From the IMG/VR virus record IMGVR_UViG_3300035698_021897, positions 1 to 63,344 of that record: a stretch of 63,344 nt of DNA. One strand, given 5' to 3'. Position numbers and translations under genes: made by a program. The DNA is from a virus. Of this stretch, positions 15,101-24,500 are shown in pieces (positions within the stretch are counted from its first letter, which is position 1; the number at the start of each line of letters is the position of its first letter). The notes beneath the pieces were generated by a model. That model was not told where the DNA came from, made no database searches, and worked only from the letters and a program-made list of their open reading frames with translations.

Positions 15101-17424
15101 TGACAGCAAGTTATTGTTGGCGGACAGTCAGGTTCACCCTCCTCACCGCATTCTGGGCAGTCTGGCTGATCCGGATCCGGTCCGCATTCGACTGCGCAGG
15201 TTTCAGGAGAACACTCGGTATCGTCTCCTTTATATTCTCCAGCAAATTGAGTGCATACGGATTGTGGAACATTGAAACATATTGGTGTTCCTTCGCTATT
15301 CTCTGTACAGCATGCACCAACGCCTGGACACTCAGAATCCGCACATTCATTAATTCTCCATACATCACCTAATGTATTGCAGTCTGCCTGAATGACATCA
15401 TCATTACATTGGTATCCATTTCCAGATGAAAATTTACAGCAAGATCCTATTGGGGGTAATGGGCAGGGATTGGAATCGCATGGTACTTGATCAAACCAAA
15501 TACCATTGCACTGTTCTTCGTATGTCTCGTTGCACTGGAAAGTCCCGTCTGAATTTTGAGTACAGCAAGCAAATTTCTTCGGACATGGGTCGTCCTCGCA
15601 CAAGATTGCTGCGTCTTCGTCGTTAAATCCTTGCCAACTTCCATTCATCGCATCACATTCAGACTCTGATCTTGCATCAAGACAAGTATAACTGTCATTC
15701 GAGTTATTATAAACGCAGCATGCTGATCTTTCTTCTAAATCATCAATACAGCAATCTATATTTGCACACTGAGTTGCGTGTCCCATAAAGACACCGCCCC
15801 TCTTTCTGCATTCAAAGGCATATACTGAATCTTCACAGTATCGTTCCTGTCCCTCTGCACCAGTAAAACCAAAGCAGCAAGCACCTTCATATTTTACAAC
15901 TTCACAGCAATTTACTGATCCGCATGTGCCATTGACGGAAATACCATCCAGAATTTCTTCACATTGAATTTGAGTGTATTCTCCTAGACATTCTCCATTT
16001 TTACAGCACGCTAAAGGGTTTGCGCATGGATCATAACAGAATCTGTTTCTGTTATCTCCATTATTTGGATATGTGACAGGATCGTCTTCGCCGGTTCCAT
16101 CTCCGGGTTGTTCAGTATCGGGCCCGTCAGGACCATTAAAACTCTGCTCAGTAAGTCCTTCTGCACCGCAAACAATTCCTGGCCAATAAGTTCCGTTATA
16201 GAATTCGCATTCTTCCGGACTTACATCTTCTGCACATTCTCCTTGAGAACAGCAAACTCCTTTCCTTTCGCCGCAACCACTTGCACATGATTGGAATGCA
16301 GAATATTCTCCACCAAATTCCTGAATGCATGTAAATTCATCCACAAAATCTACACAGTCAAAGCCACCAGAAGTAGATGTAATGCAACAAGATCCGTATG
16401 ATCCAGAATTTTCACAACCCGTAACACCGTAACCTCTTGCTGCAAATGTACCAAACCATCTATAATCAGATGTTGAAGTGGATAAATCTCTGGTTGCAGT
16501 AAAGTTTACAATGTCGGTTCCGCAACTAAAGAAATCTTCTTTTTCTTCAAAGTAAACATTAGAAGGAAACTTCCAAAAAGAATTGCCATTTACTACTGCG
16601 GTAAAACTTATAATTTGTTCGATATCATCATTTGATTGATATCCAGTAAAGCCCTGTATCCCTACACCTGGCCAGGTTGCATTAATATTAATCATACTAC
16701 CTGACGATACATCTAGATATATTCCTTCACCAGCGGCCACATCATCTGCTCCATTAGGAGGCCCTCCGGTTATACCAATAATTTCCGTAGGAGAAAATGG
16801 ACCGACAGATTGCATTCTATCGAGAGTTTTGAGTGCAGATCCGCTATCGCTCGTAGATCCCATAAAATCTAAAGCAATTCTTTTTCTGTTTGTATTTAAT
16901 AATGGTGAATATAAATGTAAGTTATCAGCAGTGGTAGAATGGACTGTGTTTTCTGTAAAGAGATACGCTATACCACTTGCACCACTAAAACCAATCAATG
17001 CTTCTTGTGATGAGAATGTTGCACCAATAATTACTGATGACCCGTCGCCAGTCACTTCTATTATACCATCACCTGTTATAGAAAGAAATTCAAATGTATT
17101 TCCCTCAGTCAATCCGGTTGGATAACTCGTAAATATCTGAGTCCCGTCTCCTAAATTCTCTCCGGTAACCTCTCCTGACCAAAATCCTTGATTTCCCGTC
17201 AATCCATTGATGGTTATTTCTGTGCCGTCGGTAAGAATTAATATTAGTCTGCCATCATCAGCGTATCTCTTGTTGAATGGCCAAGGCCCAGATATACCAG
17301 TTGCACCAGTAGGTCCAGTAGGTCCAGTATTTCCTGTGACACCGAGTGGTCCTGTGGGCCCTACAGGACCAGTGGATCCTGTAATAGAAGATATTGAATT
17401 TATTGAACTGCTACCTCTACTCAT
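12145..17424 (-). CDS. Giant Cys-rich collagen-like tail protein
   Basis: 1759 residues from the ATG at 17424, which has GGAGG upstream and forms an ATGA overlap with the previous gene; a longer reading from 17451 is unlikely. Domains: a collagen-like stretch at about 15-50 (repeats of GPTGPTGATG type), a globular region to about 330, cysteine modules at about 331-832 (GACC...C...C.GG.F.G...C, for example GACCFGFTGAEGQ and GACCTENSEGTPIC), a Gly/Pro/Asn/Asp linker at about 833-858, and a second cysteine-dense half to about 1755. By hand count it has about 140 cysteines, near 8 percent. It has no lectin-like tip, unlike its neighbours. It is probably a long fibre or whisker-like virion component. 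The repeats resemble those in Phycisphaerae surface proteins. Confidence 0.6.
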   Translation of the reverse strand: MSRGSSSINSISSITGSTGPVGPTGPLGVTGNTGPTGPTGATGISGPWPFNKRYADDGRLILILTDGTEITINGLTGNQGFWSGEVTGENLGDGTQIFTSYPTGLTEGNTFEFLSITGDGIIEVTGDGSSVIIGATFSSQEALIGFSGASGIAYLFTENTVHSTTADNLHLYSPLLNTNRKRIALDFMGSTSDSGSALKTLDRMQSVGPFSPTEIIGITGGPPNGADDVAAGEGIYLDVSSGSMININATWPGVGIQGFTGYQSNDDIEQIISFTAVVNGNSFWKFPSNVYFEEKEDFFSCGTDIVNFTATRDLSTSTSDYRWFGTFAARGYGVTGCENSGSYGSCCITSTSGGFDCVDFVDEFTCIQEFGGEYSAFQSCASGCGERKGVCCSQGECAEDVSPEECEFYNGTYWPGIVCGAEGLTEQSFNGPDGPDTEQPGDGTGEDDPVTYPNNGDNRNRFCYDPCANPLACCKNGECLGEYTQIQCEEILDGISVNGTCGSVNCCEVVKYEGACCFGFTGAEGQERYCEDSVYAFECRKRGGVFMGHATQCANIDCCIDDLEERSACCVYNNSNDSYTCLDARSESECDAMNGSWQGFNDEDAAILCEDDPCPKKFACCTQNSDGTFQCNETYEEQCNGIWFDQVPCDSNPCPLPPIGSCCKFSSGNGYQCNDDVIQADCNTLGDVWRINECADSECPGVGACCTENSEGTPICFNVPQSVCTQFAGEYKGDDTECSPETCAVECGPDPDQPDCPECGEEGEPDCPPTITCCQCRCVPDDPDVPDGDVTCGFATYESLPGETECAEGYVKLEDEMGCDCESISDPNCCFTDDPGPGGDIGGGGGGGGPGPGGGNGNGDGDNETALNLCCVPAGSSNPNNAPICSPPLCKSACVRQQMCGADLVEAINDNGVIWNKCQECQDRTSDFWKCWLDDHDRVIAQYMCQLGSAGINSGCSTDMTGEFCPNSDTTAFCDGFDAGFDKIMEEVGEKIKERLENENGPFCQRREGSGCLNQEGVEGCPVVDIPITGFNENNWGVLSRIIKKLLSRELSALCFCDGDGQGIRDWVDDNIRPMYLDFEVLDPKGCDCPDEYISLASASADGGVDAWSAAKQEFYTAAGALCAYGNHCVGIDTGVNPDCPTLDGNTTILEMVTQTDGDGNDTPGILDNICSEMNDNDSQWKDQISSEILDNKLCQLCQSCGLVNEDVYNTLKEGNKEKAFCTAGSKGDSYNSPDGSGDNIGSFSDVSFCSSCTGIPCACVTDPNGEGCTTGRFEYGCENASDDTDVPVPENWKTNEEWEKCNNVNTLHSTLNANDADTPFKWDRSLGNTICADDEFGTGSCSANSSQISQCKLLISIMHAEKIKLATKVRSFLEIASLTAPIFQDNCDFEARGCCETAACVSCYFPGAQTLPDAEEYIKDAMNCNFLFRNDNPDFVETLSDNCICNICEGGNWAGPPADPQCDRCKGLDDGMGRFISDEEFDEKTSSPKRLMQELKTCIQCPLLGNTEREFWDDDFDGGNPRWRECLGGGNTDLKACPCEYQDNICSNGYRTPTPSSTPAGDDSCRDNPEWGSDFDPARMDLCNLSCRCSRPDCSEASGGGDYTKCECRGNSTAPAQCAFGKGCTDYSRNFVGPNNTEFSAGQGVPPATPEAIKTAHGNCWGLICPDTPTTPTSERILSNTTQCGRDCDPSNNSPLTGLDQMRLSTYLVQCDKDSDCSRYNAYCCPTGLCGTSDEMCYENIYVSRNAHNELPPNMDGI

Positions 17425-20384
17425 AGTAATACATCTCCTCCACAAGCACATGGACCGGTTCTGTTACCGCAGTCCAATATTGACGGATACGATTGTGGGT
17501 TGTAGCAAAGGGGACTTGCAACATAAATGGGTATTCTCTTGATAAGTCTCACCTGTGCCTTGTCTGTTGTCTTGTTCATACTATGTATCTGGCCGGAACT
17601 GGACAAAGAATTAAAATCTTGACTAAAAGCGTAATATCCACTAGCAGCTTTGTATGCAAGTTCGTGATCTAACATCCACGAAGCTTCGTTATTGTTATCG
17701 GGTTGACCAGTCCAATCAGAAGGCCTTCCGAATGGAAAATCCGCATTACCAGTATCTTTAATTTTACCCGAAGTTGATGTCCAGTAAGTTCCTGCCATAC
17801 CTAAGTCAATACCCATAGTATTCTGTAGGTAATATAGATGATTCATTTCTGTTAAACTCGGAATGTACCATTCACCATCAACTGTACCCATAGCAGTATT
17901 TGAATTCTGCTCATTCCACATAGTTTGATATGAATCTTGGAATTGTGACTCTAAGTTCTCTATTTCAGTTTCAGTTGCTTCGTCGGGCCAAGGATTGAAT
18001 GATATATCCACCCACCTATTATATGCTTCGGGGTCAAAGCCAAACGCATTTTCCCAGAACCACAAATTATTGTCAGAATTAATAGTTGTTAATGCTGGAT
18101 CTGCATATAGTCTGGTATTTAGATACCCATCCACTGGGCATGTAGCCCAATTTTTCAGAGGATTCTCTAATACTTCAGTACCTATTCTGTTTGCAAGTCC
18201 CCAATGCATTTCTGCTGAGGAATCCTCGCGGCTTTCTTCGTCTGTATCCTTGACAACGATAGCCCATCTTCTGTGAATACGATACCCCTGTCCATATATT
18301 TGAGTTGCAAATTCATTATACTTAGCACCATCATCTGCATTGTAATTATCTGTGCTATTATCGAATGGATTATTCAGGAGTAATCCTAGTTCTGAAAGGT
18401 GACCTTTTTTATAATTTAATTTAAGATCAGTGGTGTTATTCCCAATTGTTCGTGTATGAATTGCTGGCAAGTGATCACACGGAGCCACTGTGTCATATCT
18501 ACCGACAGTTGGTTGGTAATTGATCACACTGAGGTTCCCAACGATTGATAACTCTCTAATTGTGCTGCCTTTTGCTCCGATCGGATAATTTGCTGCACCG
18601 CATTCATTTGCTGGGTAACCGAAATATCCAGCATATTTTTCATTAGGAGAAATTTCTGCTCCAAGATCATATGTGTGGCATGGATTTAAACTAATCTGAC
18701 ACGATTCATTAACCGTATCAATGCAGTCGGGATCGCCTGGATCGCAGGGGTCCTCGCAGCATCTTCTGAGGATTCCATTACCCGAAGGATCAAAACCAAC
18801 TAAGACTTGATCATTTACATTTGGATCATCGTCAGAACTATGACAAGAACTTCCTGCTCCTTGATAATGTCCATTAGCCTGGTAACATTGAAGTGCGGTG
18901 TAGTTGTCGTAGCAGTTTGTTCCGGGAAGTTGTGGATTATCCTCGGTTGGATTCTCGGTGTTAATGCAGCATGCGCCTGGGAATGAATCGAGGCAACAGT
19001 TATAACCATTTGGGTTATTCTGAAAATTATATGGATCGCAATTTTTCCCATTATGAAAAATCCCACCAACTATGTCGCAATTTTCTTGATTAAACGAGTA
19101 ACAAACACCATTTACACAACAAGCGCCATTTTGACCGGGACAAATATCTGGACATTCGCCCAGTGCAGCACAAGTGACTTTGTTCTCAAAGGCAATACCG
19201 TTAAATTTCTCGCACTTCTCTAAACTGGTATCGGTACATGTTCCATTAAGACAGCAAGGAACTGTATCTTGGCACTCGGGCCCTTCATCCCTCAATGCGC
19301 ATGCAGTTGTTCCGAATGTGCCAAGAATAGACTCACAATATGATTTTGTCATATAGTCTACACATTTTGTTCCGTATTTTCCGGTAATTAGATCTGGTGA
19401 TGAACAGAAGCAACAAGATCCCACAGTATTATTAAACAAAGACATAGTAATTGTATGGGGTTGATGTCTTTCAAATTCAAATTTAGTGGGAGTGTCATCA
19501 CCACCAGTTCCTATATCAAGATAAGGCTTTAATTGAAATGTTCTGTATACTATTGATTGTTCTGATAATGTTATATTTTCTTGATACAAATCATTCTTGG
19601 GTAAAACCCAACCGTGTATATTTCCGCCAGTCACTTCTAAACTCTGGTTAAATCCAGCATAATCATTAAAACTAGGACTTCCTGTAAGCAGAGATCTTTC
19701 TGCGGGCATAATCCAATTGTTTGCGAATGAAAGGTCCCAATTTCCTACCCCACCATCATAGTAGTTGTCTGAGTTAATTCCGGTTTCTATCATTCTGTCC
19801 AGAATGGCAGAAAAAGTATTTCCGCTGAATGTCGTTAATGCATCTGTTGAAGAAGAAGCACTGTTACCGGCATTCAAATATACTAATCTTCCTGCTTGCC
19901 CCAGTTTTCCGGGAAGGGTTATTCCTTCGAGAATAATCATTTCTTGAGTCACGCCCAGAACATTTACTCGATTTCCTTGAACCCGCAGAGTTCTAAACTG
20001 AGCAATTTTGGGTGAGTTTACGGAATTAGTATTGGTACTAACAGAAGCATCTCTGAATCCTTTGAAGATCTTTGCATGATCTGTTAACTCTTGATTTTCG
20101 TTTGTTATAGTATAAGAAAAATCAGTAGGAGTACCATCAAAATTAGTTCCAGTGAAACCTATAAGTTCAAATGTAGTACCATCAGTAAGAGTAAATGTTA
20201 TTCCTTTTATCACACCACTTTCAAAGGAAACTGCACCCGACAGTCCATTACCATTAGGACCAGTACCTCCAGTTCCGCCTGTTTCTCCCGTAGCACCTGT
20301 TGCACCGGTAGCACCTGTAGCACCAGAGGGACCTTGATTTCCTTTGATTACTCGTAAAAGTCTACTACTTCCTTGAAATGCCAT
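17421..20384 (-). CDS. Collagen-like, Cys-rich fibre with lectin-like tip
   Basis: 987 residues. Domains in order: a short hydrophobic N-terminal segment, a collagen-like run at about 15-45 (GATGATGATGETGGTGGTG), a globular region, cysteine modules at about 320-550 (SCCFCSSPDLITG, GACCVNGVCYSFNQENC, GACCINTENPTED), and a C-terminal DUF1566-like domain at about 580-950 with GEWYIPSLTEMNHL, TYWTSTSG and a terminal VRLIKRI. The plan matches the next protein. It is a candidate receptor-binding fibre: the collagen-like part would trimerise the shaft and the lectin-like domain would bind the host surface. It is coupled to both neighbours by overlapping stop and start codons. Confidence 0.62.
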   Translation of the reverse strand: MAFQGSSRLLRVIKGNQGPSGATGATGATGATGETGGTGGTGPNGNGLSGAVSFESGVIKGITFTLTDGTTFELIGFTGTNFDGTPTDFSYTITNENQELTDHAKIFKGFRDASVSTNTNSVNSPKIAQFRTLRVQGNRVNVLGVTQEMIILEGITLPGKLGQAGRLVYLNAGNSASSSTDALTTFSGNTFSAILDRMIETGINSDNYYDGGVGNWDLSFANNWIMPAERSLLTGSPSFNDYAGFNQSLEVTGGNIHGWVLPKNDLYQENITLSEQSIVYRTFQLKPYLDIGTGGDDTPTKFEFERHQPHTITMSLFNNTVGSCCFCSSPDLITGKYGTKCVDYMTKSYCESILGTFGTTACALRDEGPECQDTVPCCLNGTCTDTSLEKCEKFNGIAFENKVTCAALGECPDICPGQNGACCVNGVCYSFNQENCDIVGGIFHNGKNCDPYNFQNNPNGYNCCLDSFPGACCINTENPTEDNPQLPGTNCYDNYTALQCYQANGHYQGAGSSCHSSDDDPNVNDQVLVGFDPSGNGILRRCCEDPCDPGDPDCIDTVNESCQISLNPCHTYDLGAEISPNEKYAGYFGYPANECGAANYPIGAKGSTIRELSIVGNLSVINYQPTVGRYDTVAPCDHLPAIHTRTIGNNTTDLKLNYKKGHLSELGLLLNNPFDNSTDNYNADDGAKYNEFATQIYGQGYRIHRRWAIVVKDTDEESREDSSAEMHWGLANRIGTEVLENPLKNWATCPVDGYLNTRLYADPALTTINSDNNLWFWENAFGFDPEAYNRWVDISFNPWPDEATETEIENLESQFQDSYQTMWNEQNSNTAMGTVDGEWYIPSLTEMNHLYYLQNTMGIDLGMAGTYWTSTSGKIKDTGNADFPFGRPSDWTGQPDNNNEASWMLDHELAYKAASGYYAFSQDFNSLSSSGQIHSMNKTTDKAQVRLIKRIPIYVASPLCYNPQSYPSILDCGNRTGPCACGGDVLL

Positions 20385-23302
20385 TAATTATCTCTCAATA
20401 CTGGCGAAATTTGCCAAGTTTTTGCTGTTTGAATATCAGGTGATGATCCGGTTACTCCGTAAAGTCCATCACATCTAACTAACCTAATAGGTCTAACCTT
20501 ATATTTATTTTCAGTTCGATGCTTTCTTGCGGATTTAAAATTCTCCAAAGATCCAGATTCAGAGAAATTTATAGCCCATGCAACTGATCCAGGTCCATCA
20601 ACCTCAGATACTCCGTTCGTGCCTTCACCTGCCGAGTTCCCATTAAACGATCCCGTGGAAGACCAATACCATCCAGTAAAAGGTGTTCCTCCGTTCATTA
20701 ATATTTCACTGTTAAGATCAAAAGCATAAGGAGAATTACCATCTCGAACACAATGTGATGCCAAGAACCCCAATTCATCATGACTGGGCATGAACCAAGG
20801 GGATACTGTCTGTGGATTAGCAGTTGCTCCTTGTGTTCCAGATGTCAAGCCATCAGGTAAGAGCCTAACGGCTCTAGCAGCGGTGTAGTGTCCCCCAGTG
20901 ACTGCTGGACCGAACATAGAGGAATCAAAATTTCCTCGGGATGTAAAATTGATGTATTCTGCGTTGTCTGCGTTGACCATTCTGATTGTATTATAGAGTC
21001 CCCAGTTTCTTCTCCAGAAACCATTCGGGCTGAGTTTACTCACGGAAGCAATTCTAAGATTCCAGTTGGTCCCGAACGATCTTGCATATATGCAAGATGC
21101 GATTGATCCATTTTCTAAGACACATCCTTGATTATCGCCCGAGACACCAGAATTCCAATATCCTTCTTTATATTTTCCTATATCACTATATTCTTGATCA
21201 TAAATTCCATAATTTACTATTCTTGGATTTTCCATATCAATACTCGGACCCCACGAAGAGCCATAATTAGACCAAACAAAACCTTGAGTTACTCCTCTTC
21301 CGGGTGAGGATAATATACCAGAACTATTTATTGCCACTGGATCTAATGCAACAATCATAAGATATGAATCGGGTCTGCTTTCATTTTCTAAAGGATAACT
21401 ATTAGAATTTATTTCAGCACATGTTAGATATTCATCTCCTGATGTGCCAAAACCGTAACCATGATGATCATATGGTGTTCTGTAAACATCTGCGGTAATT
21501 TCACTCATAGACATATAAGAACCAGTAGTTCCGCAGATATTGTTGCGATTTACATCTTGTCGGGTAAACTGAGACTTTCCGCCAATAACTTCAGAATAAT
21601 ATGGATTAAATATACCCACAACAAGTCCACCTGCAAACAAGTCTCCGGGCTGGACTAACTGATTATCTACAATTCCGAAGCAAGAAACATCATTTGTGTT
21701 TGGGCAACTCATTTCAGCACATGTTGATCCAGAACCAGCATATAAACCTCCCGCATCTAGGCATGTATCAAAATTCTGATTATCAGCACATACGCTTTTA
21801 CTCAAGCAGCAACCACCGGTTCCGGTTGAACATATGTTATCATCAAAATAATCGAGACACGAAACCCCAACTCCTCGGAAAAATCCACCTTGCTCATTGC
21901 AGTCTGCTTTGGTTTTTTGTTCGCACACACCAAGACCATTACAACATGCACCTATACCCACTGCGGCTGAAGCACAAGAAATGCTCTTACAGTCTTTGCC
22001 ATTGCCACCGAATGTTGTTGATAGTCCGTCTTGATTATTTAAAGATAAGCATTGATCGCATGATAGTATATGGCAATTGCTTGTATTATAAATCTCATTA
22101 TAGATGCAGCATGGGCCCAATTGGTTGCATATACCTTCACCTGTGTTGCCTGTATTTCCGCATGTTGTTCCTACTCCATGAAAGAATCCAGTACAACCAC
22201 CGATGGAAGATTCTGTGCATAATCCATTACCCTCACAGCAAGCACCAGTAACTTCGACTGATCCGGATTGTGACTGTCTATTAAATGGATTATTGGATGC
22301 TAGAGAAAAATCTTCCAGATCATTACAACCAAATGCGGTATTTCCGTTTGGTAGATTATCGCCCCACTTAACTAAGTTTCCGTACCACTGATTCGGAATC
22401 CAAAAGAAATTTATAATATCAGTACTTCCACTGAAGCATGGTACTTTACCAAAGGGAAATATTACATTACCGGAAAATCTTTGAGTGATAGGAGTAGTTC
22501 CGGTTGCTCCGTTTACTATAAGAGTAAAAGAAGAACCGTACTGTTGATTTTCTGGATTTTGTATATTGAATAAAGCGGGACAACTTGGATCACATCCATT
22601 TGCTTCTAGATCAATTTTAAATAACTTTGCCTCTTCTGAATTTATATTAAACTGATAACCAAGACTACCTTCTATACTATCTGCCCCAGTCAAAGTTATA
22701 CCCGTAAGAGTTATTTCTCTTGCGGTTTCTCTATAATCTTTTACTTTTATTGCAAGGGAACTATGGTCTGGAGTATACCGTGTATTGTCTATTGATATTG
22801 CATCATTCGATGATGCAATAAAAGATATAAGTGAATTTTCTAGTGTAGTTCCGCCTACATTCAGATATCCGTTTTCTGTATTACCAGTATCGTCAACTGT
22901 TATAATTATTTCGTTGTCTGTTTGAGTCACATCAACCAAATCACCGCTAGTTAATGTATTTCCTCTAATTGTTCTTAAGGTAATACCAGAAAGGTTTGAA
23001 GCAGAAGAAAGGAAAGTAATACCAGTTCCTCTATTGTCTCCAGTAATACCAACAAGGGAAGGGCCGCTTGGTCCTCGTACCGCAGATCCGGACAAGACAA
23101 ATGATCCATCAGTAAAAGTTATACCAATAACATTTAATGCTTTGTAATTTGACATTGCGGAAATACCGATTCCGGTATTTCCCGTTGGGCCCAAAATACC
23201 TGGTCCAGTATTACCAGTTGGTCCTGTATTGCCAATGCTTCCAGTTGGTCCAGTCGCAGCGGTAGCCCCTAATATGGATATTCTACTGCTACCGTAAATC
23301 AC
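20384..23302 (-). CDS. Collagen-like, Cys-rich fibre with lectin-like tip
   Basis: 972 residues, starting with GTG that overlaps the previous stop and has GGAG 8 nt upstream. Domains: collagen-like at about 12-50 (GPTGSIGNTGPTGNTG), a globular region at about 50-345, cysteine modules at about 350-540 (GACCEGNGLCTES, GACCNGLGVCEQK, GGCCLSKSVCADN), and a DUF1566-like domain at about 550-954 (WFMPSHDELGFL, GWYWSSTGSF, VRPIRLVRC). It parallels the 987-residue protein downstream, with low identity outside the shared motifs. It is probably an adsorption fibre. Having several different tips in tandem suggests more than one receptor or a hetero-oligomeric fibre. Confidence 0.62.
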   Translation of the reverse strand: MIYGSSRISILGATAATGPTGSIGNTGPTGNTGPGILGPTGNTGIGISAMSNYKALNVIGITFTDGSFVLSGSAVRGPSGPSLVGITGDNRGTGITFLSSASNLSGITLRTIRGNTLTSGDLVDVTQTDNEIIITVDDTGNTENGYLNVGGTTLENSLISFIASSNDAISIDNTRYTPDHSSLAIKVKDYRETAREITLTGITLTGADSIEGSLGYQFNINSEEAKLFKIDLEANGCDPSCPALFNIQNPENQQYGSSFTLIVNGATGTTPITQRFSGNVIFPFGKVPCFSGSTDIINFFWIPNQWYGNLVKWGDNLPNGNTAFGCNDLEDFSLASNNPFNRQSQSGSVEVTGACCEGNGLCTESSIGGCTGFFHGVGTTCGNTGNTGEGICNQLGPCCIYNEIYNTSNCHILSCDQCLSLNNQDGLSTTFGGNGKDCKSISCASAAVGIGACCNGLGVCEQKTKADCNEQGGFFRGVGVSCLDYFDDNICSTGTGGCCLSKSVCADNQNFDTCLDAGGLYAGSGSTCAEMSCPNTNDVSCFGIVDNQLVQPGDLFAGGLVVGIFNPYYSEVIGGKSQFTRQDVNRNNICGTTGSYMSMSEITADVYRTPYDHHGYGFGTSGDEYLTCAEINSNSYPLENESRPDSYLMIVALDPVAINSSGILSSPGRGVTQGFVWSNYGSSWGPSIDMENPRIVNYGIYDQEYSDIGKYKEGYWNSGVSGDNQGCVLENGSIASCIYARSFGTNWNLRIASVSKLSPNGFWRRNWGLYNTIRMVNADNAEYINFTSRGNFDSSMFGPAVTGGHYTAARAVRLLPDGLTSGTQGATANPQTVSPWFMPSHDELGFLASHCVRDGNSPYAFDLNSEILMNGGTPFTGWYWSSTGSFNGNSAGEGTNGVSEVDGPGSVAWAINFSESGSLENFKSARKHRTENKYKVRPIRLVRCDGLYGVTGSSPDIQTAKTWQISPVLRDN

Positions 23303-24498
23303 TAAGAAGCTCCGTTAATTGCTGTTTCCAATATTACTATTCTTGAGATAATATCATCCAATGTTGATGATACATTAGAATATGTATTCCCTAATGCGAG
23401 GGTGGTTAGGGCATTAAGATCATTTACTACTACATTTTTAGGAATACTAACACCAACAACATCCCTTACTTTTATGATTGTTTTGAAGGATGGAGTAACT
23501 GTCGTACCTAAAGAGTTAAATGCAATTGAACTGTTGTCGATTATTCGAGGAACCATAACTGATTTTATTGATGCTGCTTGTACAGTGCCGGTAATTGTGC
23601 CGTTAATATTAGTTATTTGTACTGGGAATGTTGCATCTTGTGAAAATTGAATCGCCAAAGGAGACATTTCCACATTCGCCGACCCGGCCGATCCGGATTT
23701 AATTTTGCCCGATGTATATATGTCACCGTTTGGTCTTTTTTGTGTTATCGTTGCATTTATCATCGAAGAAGTTATTTGAATATTGATTAACTTAAGAGTT
23801 TGTATAAACCCAAATCGAAGTCCAGCGAATGTGTAATAATCAGGATAAAGAGCAACATCTAGATCTGTGGGGTTCGTCGTGGCTGTGGCATTTTCCCATC
23901 CATTAGGTGTTACAGATGACTCTGGGATCTTCATAAAAGATCCAATAGGCAAAGTACTTTGAGTCTCTGCTATCATATCCCCGCCTATTTGATACCCAAT
24001 ATAGTTTAATACTTGGTAGTTATAGGAACCGGCCGAGTCTGACATTCTTTGCAATATGGGTTTTGCGATTGTGCCAGGTTCTGATGGTGCTAGATTCATA
24101 AATCCACCAGAAACTCCAGTACTCAGAAAGAATATATCATTTCCACCTGAAGCACCAGATGTTATCCCATAAACATCTTCGTTGTATTCAAAATTACTTT
24201 GTGGGTGATTCATTATGCCGCGTAAAACTACAGTCAAATTTCCTGTTACAGTATCAATAGATTCTACAACACCAACGACTTCTGAATTTTCATTGTTATT
24301 TGCTTGAGATCTTCTATATGTGCCTGTAGTTCCTAATGGGGCCGGCTGAAATCGTATAGCATCGCCATTAGTGATTCCTGCATCTAGAGTATAGAAATCT
24401 GACGACGATTCCAGATTTAAAACTAATCTAGAAGCCGGTCCATTTGGGTTCTGGGTAACATTGCTACCCTGTAAATTTGAACTTGCGCTACAACTCAT
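23302..24498 (-). CDS. Probable fibre or baseplate structural protein
   Basis: 398 residues, beta-rich, low in Cys except near the N-terminus (MSCSASSNLQGSNVT). It contains segments such as VVGVVESIDTVTGNLTVVLRG and a C-terminal helical region (STLDDIISRIVILETAI), which could be a trimerising coiled coil. I do not recognise a named family. It lies between the gp10-like 841-residue gene and the collagen-like fibres, overlapping the latter by one base, so it may be an adaptor between baseplate and fibre. Confidence 0.5.
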   Translation of the reverse strand: MSCSASSNLQGSNVTQNPNGPASRLVLNLESSSDFYTLDAGITNGDAIRFQPAPLGTTGTYRRSQANNNENSEVVGVVESIDTVTGNLTVVLRGIMNHPQSNFEYNEDVYGITSGASGGNDIFFLSTGVSGGFMNLAPSEPGTIAKPILQRMSDSAGSYNYQVLNYIGYQIGGDMIAETQSTLPIGSFMKIPESSVTPNGWENATATTNPTDLDVALYPDYYTFAGLRFGFIQTLKLINIQITSSMINATITQKRPNGDIYTSGKIKSGSAGSANVEMSPLAIQFSQDATFPVQITNINGTITGTVQAASIKSVMVPRIIDNSSIAFNSLGTTVTPSFKTIIKVRDVVGVSIPKNVVVNDLNALTTLALGNTYSNVSSTLDDIISRIVILETAINGAS

Positions 24499-24500
24499 TC

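Noticed and set aside
14753-15103. Rightward proline-rich frames opposite the cysteine-rich genes
   Set aside because: They are the antisense image of Gly/Asp/Cys codon runs in the real leftward genes; no ribosome-binding sites or known motifs.
17207-20337. Rightward collagen-like frames (GPVGPV type)
   Set aside because: The collagen repeat of the leftward genes reads as a similar Pro/Val/Ala repeat on the opposite strand. This is a mirror effect, not a gene.
10523-23302. Diversity-generating retroelement targeting the lectin-like tips
   Set aside because: The DUF1566-like domains resemble retroelement targets, but I see no reverse transcriptase gene and no template repeat pair in the window.
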